Shown: in pieces, positions 22,788 through 26,733 of the stretch
How the letters are laid out: every line of letters begins with the position of its first letter
How positions within the stretch are numbered: the first letter of the stretch is position 1
Source of the DNA: JBFKQC01 sp041627895
GTDB lineage: Bacteria > Pseudomonadota > Alphaproteobacteria > Rhodobacterales > Rhodobacteraceae
Reading direction: 5' to 3'
Length of the DNA: 26,733 bases
NCBI GenBank assembly: GCA_041627895.1
Contig: JBFKQC010000055.1
Coordinates: 1 to 26,733, forward strand
Notes under the pieces: generated by a model
The model's database searches: none
What the model saw: only the letters and a program-made list of their open reading frames with translations
What the model was told of the DNA's origin: nothing
Position numbers and translations under genes: made by a program

Positions 22788-22824
22788 GCCTCCGGCGGAA
22801 GTATTTTCCGGCCAGATGAAGGAG
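22788..22824. repeat. Intergenic motif resembling a dispersed Rhodobacteraceae element
   Basis: The segment GCCTCCGGCGGAAGTATTTT, continued by CCGGCCAGATGAAGG, closely resembles a short element I have seen repeatedly between genes in Rhodobacteraceae (CTCCGGCGGgAGTATTT...AGATGAAG). Within it CGGAA and TTCCG can pair around GTATT. It lies 13 bases after the tyrS stop, in the convergent gap, where such elements commonly sit. The resemblance is from memory and only one copy was noticed in this window. Confidence 0.45.
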
Positions 22825-22836
22825 CCGGGGCGCGCG

Positions 22837-24090
22837 TCAGTCGGCCAGCGTCACCAGCGCGTGGCGCTTCTTGCCGGCCGACAGCTTGATCGGCGAGGCC
22901 AGCGCGGCGGCGTCGAACATCCGGCCGGCGTCGGTCAGCGGCGCGTCGTCGAGCCTTGCGCCACCCTCGGCGATCAGGCGCTTGGCCTCCTTGCCGGATT
23001 TCGCCAGGCCCGAGCGCACGATGAGTTGCGCGGCCGAGATGCCCGTACCCACCTCTTCCGCCGTGAGGCTGAGCGTTGGCAGGTCCTCGCCCACGCCGCC
23101 CCTCTCGAAGACCTCGCGCGCGGTGGCCTCGGCGGCGGCGGCGGCGTCCGCCCCGTGCGCCAGCGTGGTTGCCTCGTTCGCCAGCCGGATCTTGGCCTCG
23201 TTGATCTCCGACCCGCCGAGCGCGCCCAGCCGGTCGCATTCGTCCACCGGCAGTTCGGTGTAAAGCTTCAGGAACCGCCCGACATCGGCATCGGTCGTGT
23301 TGCGCCAGAACTGCCAGAACTCGTAAGGGCTCAGCATCTCGGCGTTCAGCCACACCGCGCCGCCCGCGGTCTTGCCCATCTTCTTGCCGTCCGACGTGGT
23401 CAGAAGCGGGGTCGTCAGGCCATAAATCTCGTGATCCAGCACCCGGCGCGTCAGGTCGATGCCGTTGACGATGTTGCCCCACTGGTCCGAGCCGCCGAAC
23501 TGCACCAGGCAGCCGTAGCGGCGGTTCAACTCGAGAAAGTCGTAGGCCTGCAGGATCATGTAGTTGAATTCGAGGAAGCTGAGCGACTGCTCGCGGTCGA
23601 GGCGAGTCTTGACCGACTCGAAGCTGAGCATCCGGTTGACGCTGAAATGCCGGCCGATGTCGCGCAGGAAATCGAGGTAGTTCAGCCCGTCCAGCCATTC
23701 GGCATTGTTCAGCATCAGCGCGCCGGTCGGGCTGTCATCGTACCGGATGTAGCGCGCGAAGACCTGGCCGATGCCGGCGATGTTGGCGTCGATCGCTTCC
23801 GGCGTCATCAGGTTGCGCTCGGTGTCGCGGCCCGAGGGGTCGCCCACCTTGGTGGTGCCGCCGCCCATCAGCGTGATCGGCCTGTGCCCGGTCGTCTGCA
23901 GCCAGCGCAGCGTCATGATCTGGATCAGCGAGCCGACATGCAACGACTGCGCCGTGGCGTCAAAGCCGATATAGCCGGGCACCACACCTGCCAGCAGCGC
24001 CTCGTCGAGGCCCTGCATGTCGGTGCAATCGGCCAGAAAGCCGCGCGTTTGCATAACGTGCAGGAAGTCGGATTTCGGCTGGTAGGTCAT
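22837..24090 (-). CDS. tyrS: Tyrosyl-tRNA synthetase
   Basis: TyrRS attaches tyrosine to its tRNA. From ATG 24090 the protein has 417 residues, normal for the bacterial enzyme. The class I signature HIGH appears as HVGS in SLHVGSLIQIM, and KMSKS appears as KMGKT in DGKKMGKTAGGAVW. Other landmarks are YIGFDATA, LMGGGTTKVGDPSG, the tyrosine pocket region YMILQAYDFLELN, and QFGGSDQWGNIVNGIDL. The C-terminal S4 RNA-binding domain (about 350-410; AAQLIVRSGLAKSGKEAKRL) is complete. An ATG five codons upstream (24105) and a far one at 24198 are possible, but family length and the start MTYQPKSDFLHVM favour 24090. It is divergent from anmK. Confidence 0.95.
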   Translation of the reverse strand: MTYQPKSDFLHVMQTRGFLADCTDMQGLDEALLAGVVPGYIGFDATAQSLHVGSLIQIMTLRWLQTTGHRPITLMGGGTTKVGDPSGRDTERNLMTPEAIDANIAGIGQVFARYIRYDDSPTGALMLNNAEWLDGLNYLDFLRDIGRHFSVNRMLSFESVKTRLDREQSLSFLEFNYMILQAYDFLELNRRYGCLVQFGGSDQWGNIVNGIDLTRRVLDHEIYGLTTPLLTTSDGKKMGKTAGGAVWLNAEMLSPYEFWQFWRNTTDADVGRFLKLYTELPVDECDRLGALGGSEINEAKIRLANEATTLAHGADAAAAAEATAREVFERGGVGEDLPTLSLTAEEVGTGISAAQLIVRSGLAKSGKEAKRLIAEGGARLDDAPLTDAGRMFDAAALASPIKLSAGKKRHALVTLAD

Positions 24091-24151
24091 CGCGTTTCGG
24101 TCCATCGTCTCGGCACCCGCATATAGCCGGGGCCATGGGCGAGGGGAAGGC
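24091..24151. promoter_or_regulatory. Divergent tyrS-anmK upstream region
   Basis: Only 61 bases separate the two start codons, so both promoters must overlap here or lie inside the opposing genes. I see no clear -35/-10 pair, no T-box-like structure and no strong operator. GGCGAGGGGAAGG directly precedes the anmK ATG and serves as its ribosome site. Confidence 0.4.
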
Positions 24152-25252
24152 ATGAAGATCGACGGTCCGGTCTGGGCCCTGGGCGCGATGTCGGGCACCT
24201 CGATGGACGGCGTCGACGCGGCGCTGGTCAGGACCGACGGCGAGCGGATCGTCGAGATCGGCGAGACCGGATACCGGCCTTATACGGCGGCCGAGCGCGG
24301 GGCGCTGCGTGCCGCGCAGGGCCGCTGGCCGGGCGAGGACGACGTGGCCGAGTCGGCCGAGGTGGTCGAGACCGCGCATGCCGAGCTGTTGTCGCGGTTC
24401 GCGGCCGCGCTGGTCGGGTTTCACGGCCAGACGCTGGCGCACGACCCGCGCGGACGCGGCACGCACCAGGCGGGCGACGGGGCGGTGCTGGCCGAGGTGC
24501 TGGGCCTGCCCGTGGTCTGGGATTTCCGTTCGGCGGACGTGGAACTCGGCGGCGAGGGCGCGCCGCTGGCGCCGTTCTACCACTTCGCCTGCGCGCGCTG
24601 GATCGGGGCGGAGGCGCCGGTGGCGTTCTTGAATCTCGGCGGGGTCGGGAACCTGACCTGGGTCGACCCGCGCCTGCGCGCGCCCGACACGCCGGGGGCC
24701 TGCCTGGCCTTCGACACCGGGCCGGCGAATGCGCCGATGGACGACCTGATGCAGGCGCGCCGCGGCGAACCGTTCGACCGCGACGGCGCGCTGGCGGCAT
24801 CCGGCACTGCGCGGATGGCCGTGGTCGAGGCGGTGCTGGGCCGCGGATACTTTCTGCGGATGCCGCCCAAGTCGCTGGACAGGAACGATTTTTCGGATAT
24901 CTCCGAGCTTTGCGCGGACATGCCGGACAATGACGCCCTGGCGACGATGGCGGCCGTCGCGGCCGGCGCGGTGCTGGCAGGGCTCGCGCATTGCCCGGCG
25001 CCGCCCGGGCGGCTTCTGGTCACCGGCGGCGGGCGCAGGAACCGCGCGATCATGGCGGCGCTCGCCGCGGGTGCGCCCTGCCCGGTGGAGCCGGTCGAGG
25101 CGGCCGGCCTCGACGGCGACATGCTCGAGGCGCAGGCCTTCGCCCATCTCGCGGTGCGCGTGGCGCGCGGCCTGCCGACCTCGTGCCCGGGCACGACCGG
25201 GGTGGCGGCGGCGGTGGGCGGCGGGCGGATCGCCTATCCGGGCGGTGCGTGA
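24152..25252 (+). CDS. anmK: Anhydro-N-acetylmuramic acid kinase
   Basis: AnmK opens and phosphorylates 1,6-anhydro-MurNAc released during peptidoglycan turnover, giving MurNAc-6-phosphate for recycling. The protein has 366 residues, the usual length. It shows the ATP-binding start GAMSGTSMDGVDAALVRTDG, then GFHGQTLAHDP, VVWDFRSADVELGGEGAPLA, FLNLGGVGNLTWV, the active-site segment FDTGPANAPMDDLM, LTTGG-type loop VTGGGRRNRAIM, and DGDMLEAQAFAHLAVR. ATG 24152 is preceded by a purine-rich GAGGGGAAGG. No other recycling genes are next to it, so it probably works with partners encoded elsewhere. Proximity to tyrS in divergent arrangement is common in this group from memory. Confidence 0.95.
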   Translation: MKIDGPVWALGAMSGTSMDGVDAALVRTDGERIVEIGETGYRPYTAAERGALRAAQGRWPGEDDVAESAEVVETAHAELLSRFAAALVGFHGQTLAHDPRGRGTHQAGDGAVLAEVLGLPVVWDFRSADVELGGEGAPLAPFYHFACARWIGAEAPVAFLNLGGVGNLTWVDPRLRAPDTPGACLAFDTGPANAPMDDLMQARRGEPFDRDGALAASGTARMAVVEAVLGRGYFLRMPPKSLDRNDFSDISELCADMPDNDALATMAAVAAGAVLAGLAHCPAPPGRLLVTGGGRRNRAIMAALAAGAPCPVEPVEAAGLDGDMLEAQAFAHLAVRVARGLPTSCPGTTGVAAAVGGGRIAYPGGA

Positions 25253-25450
25253 TCCGGTCGAGCGCTTCCGCGCGCATTCATTCCGCCTGTGGCGAGGCGA
25301 TGCCCCGATACGGATGGCGCGCCACCGGCAGGCGTCGCGCCATGCGAATTTCCGACGAGAAGAAGCATGGACCGGCGGGCAGGTCCTTTAGGACAGCCCC
25401 GCAAGTCGCTGCCCGGTCATGACTTTCGGCGATCTCCGGCCGGCCGCGGT

Positions 25451-25472
25451 TGCGCGCGACCGGGTGCGCGCA
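25451..25472 (-). terminator. Stem-loop just after eno
   Basis: TGCGCGC and GCGCGCA pair perfectly over 7 bp around an 8-base loop, starting six bases after the eno stop on the minus strand. There is no T-run behind it, so its activity as a terminator is uncertain. The rest of the 225-bp convergent gap with anmK (25253-25450) shows no gene; a small GTCCT-TT-AGGAC hairpin lies near 25385. Confidence 0.4.
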
Positions 25473-25477
25473 CACGC

Positions 25478-26733
25478 CTAGCGCAGGATCGAACGGCCCG
25501 CGTATTCCACCGTCTCGCCCAGCATTTCCTCGATCCGTATCAGCTGGTTGTATTTCGCCAGCCGGTCGGAGCGCGCGAGGCTGCCGGTCTTGATCTGCCC
25601 GCAATTGGTGGCCACGGCGAGATCGGCGATGGTGGCGTCCTCGGTCTCGCCAGAGCGGTGCGACATCACGCAGGTGAACCGCGCGCGGTGCGCCATGTCG
25701 ACGGCTTTCAGGGTCTCGCTGAGCGTGCCGATCTGGTTGACCTTGACCAGCAGCGAGTTCGCCGCGTGCCTGGCGATGCCGTCGGCCAGCCGCGCCGGGT
25801 TGGTGACGAAGAGATCGTCGCCCACCAGTTGCACCTTGCCGCCAAGCGCCGCTGTCAGGGCGATCCAGCCGTCCCAGTCGTCCTCGGAACAGCCGTCCTC
25901 GATCGACAGGATCGGATAGTCGGCGACGAGCGCCTCGAGATAGGCGACGTTTTCGTCCGGGGTCAGGGTCTGCCCTTCGCCGGCAAGCACATAGGCGCCG
26001 CCCCTGAAATACTCGGTCGCCGCGCAGTCGAGCGCCAGCATGATGTCTTCGCCGGGCCTGTAGCCGGCTTTCTCGACGCTTTTCAGGATGAAATCCAGCG
26101 CGTCGCGGGTGGACGACAGGTTCGGCGCGAACCCGCCCTCGTCGCCGACGCCGGTGGCCAGCCCGGCATCGGAAAGCTCCTTCTTCAGCGTGTGGAACAC
26201 TTCCGAACCCATCCGCACCGCGTCGCGGATATTGGCGGCCGCGACCGGCATGATCATGAATTCCTGGATGTCGATCGGGTTGTCGGCATGTTCGCCGCCG
26301 TTGATGATGTTCATCATCGGCACCGGCAGCAGGCGCGCCGAGGTGCCGCCGACGTATCGGTAAAGCGGCTGCGCGGTGAACTCTGCCGCTGCCTTGGCCG
26401 CCGCCAGCGAGACGCCGAGGATCGCGTTGGCGCCGAGGCGTCCCTTGTTCGGCGTTCCGTCGAGCTCGATCATCGCGGCGTCGATGGCTTCCTGCTCGGT
26501 GGCGTCGATGCCGACCAGCGCCTCGGCGATCTCGCCGTTCACGGCCGCGACCGCTTCCAGCACGCCCCTGCCCTTGTAGCGCGCCTTGTCGCCGTCGCGC
26601 TTTTCCACCGCCTCGTGCGCGCCGGTCGAGGCGCCCGAGGGCACCGCGGCGCGGCCCATCGTGCCGTCTTCCAGGATCACGTCGACCTCGACGGTCGGGT
26701 TGCCGCGGCTGTCGAGGATTTCGCGGGCGTGGA
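25478..26733 (-). CDS. eno: Enolase, 5' end outside the window
   Basis: Enolase converts 2-phosphoglycerate to phosphoenolpyruvate in glycolysis. About 417 residues are visible; the frame runs off the right edge at HAREILDSRGNPTVEVDV, so only roughly the first eight residues are missing. Landmarks are AAVPSGASTGAHEAVEKRDG, NIINGGEHADNPIDIQEFMI, GVGDEGGFAPNLSST, LALDCAATEYF, LSIEDGCSEDDWDGW with metal ligands, LVGDDLFVTNPARL, LLVKVNQIGTLSET with the catalytic lysine, and CVMSHRSGETED. An in-frame GTG at 26680 is internal, not the start. It is convergent with anmK. Confidence 0.96.
   Translation of the reverse strand, partial: HAREILDSRGNPTVEVDVILEDGTMGRAAVPSGASTGAHEAVEKRDGDKARYKGRGVLEAVAAVNGEIAEALVGIDATEQEAIDAAMIELDGTPNKGRLGANAILGVSLAAAKAAAEFTAQPLYRYVGGTSARLLPVPMMNIINGGEHADNPIDIQEFMIMPVAAANIRDAVRMGSEVFHTLKKELSDAGLATGVGDEGGFAPNLSSTRDALDFILKSVEKAGYRPGEDIMLALDCAATEYFRGGAYVLAGEGQTLTPDENVAYLEALVADYPILSIEDGCSEDDWDGWIALTAALGGKVQLVGDDLFVTNPARLADGIARHAANSLLVKVNQIGTLSETLKAVDMAHRARFTCVMSHRSGETEDATIADLAVATNCGQIKTGSLARSDRLAKYNQLIRIEEMLGETVEYAGRSILR

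Overview
The window is a stretch of chromosome from a GC-rich alphaproteobacterium, almost certainly of the Rhodobacteraceae/Roseobacter group. The evidence is the tail end of a Rhodobacter-type gene transfer agent (GTA) cluster, a ferredoxin closely matching Rhodobacter capsulatus FdVI, a pyruvate dehydrogenase E1-beta that carries its own lipoyl domain, and an alphaproteobacterial LexA operator (GTTC-N7-GTTC). I saw no tRNA, rRNA, insertion sequence or CRISPR array.

Layout. Positions 130-6592 (+) hold the GTA tail/baseplate genes: the 3' end of the distal tail gene (DUF2460), a broken hub gene (DUF2163), an NlpC/P60 peptidase, the roughly 1300-residue 'megatron', a DUF2793 gene and a small conserved gene. 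They are coupled by start/stop overlaps or short gaps. A DksA/TraR-type zinc-finger gene (-) overlaps the last of them tail to tail and is divergent from cysE (+), which ends at a clear intrinsic terminator. Positions 12219 down to 7854 (-) are a tightly packed pyruvate dehydrogenase operon, pdhA - VOC protein - pdhB - DUF5076 - pdhC, preceded upstream (-) by an ftsB-like divisome gene. Positions 12808-14427 (+) encode an AidB-like acyl-CoA dehydrogenase. After it, in a convergent gap, lies a striking array of four palindromes.

Positions 14642-15677 (-) carry a peptidoglycan-binding lipoprotein and an orphan OB-fold domain resembling the C-terminus of the SOS polymerase DnaE2, the latter directly behind a LexA box. 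Divergent from it are the ferredoxin fdxE and an exported FG-GAP/VCBS-like protein. Then come a large exported protein of unknown function (-), pgk (-), two overlapping cyclophilin genes (+, one soluble and one membrane-anchored), a secreted DUF3179 protein (+), tyrS (-) divergent from anmK (+), and eno (-), whose 5' end runs off the window. Phosphoglycerate kinase, enolase and pyruvate dehydrogenase place much of lower glycolysis and entry to the TCA cycle here.

Points most worth a second look: (1) four tandem, perfect, mutually different palindromes all centred on GTCGAC at 22-24 bp spacing (14488-14577); (2) the stand-alone DnaE2-like OB domain under an apparent SOS operator that may drive a nearly leaderless transcript; (3) the GTA hub gene broken by what looks like a deletion between short direct repeats, splitting its two cysteine pairs; (4) an AT-rich inverted repeat just upstream of pdhA; (5) anomalous, A-rich and T-poor sequence with an in-frame stop at the extreme left end, which may be an assembly artefact.
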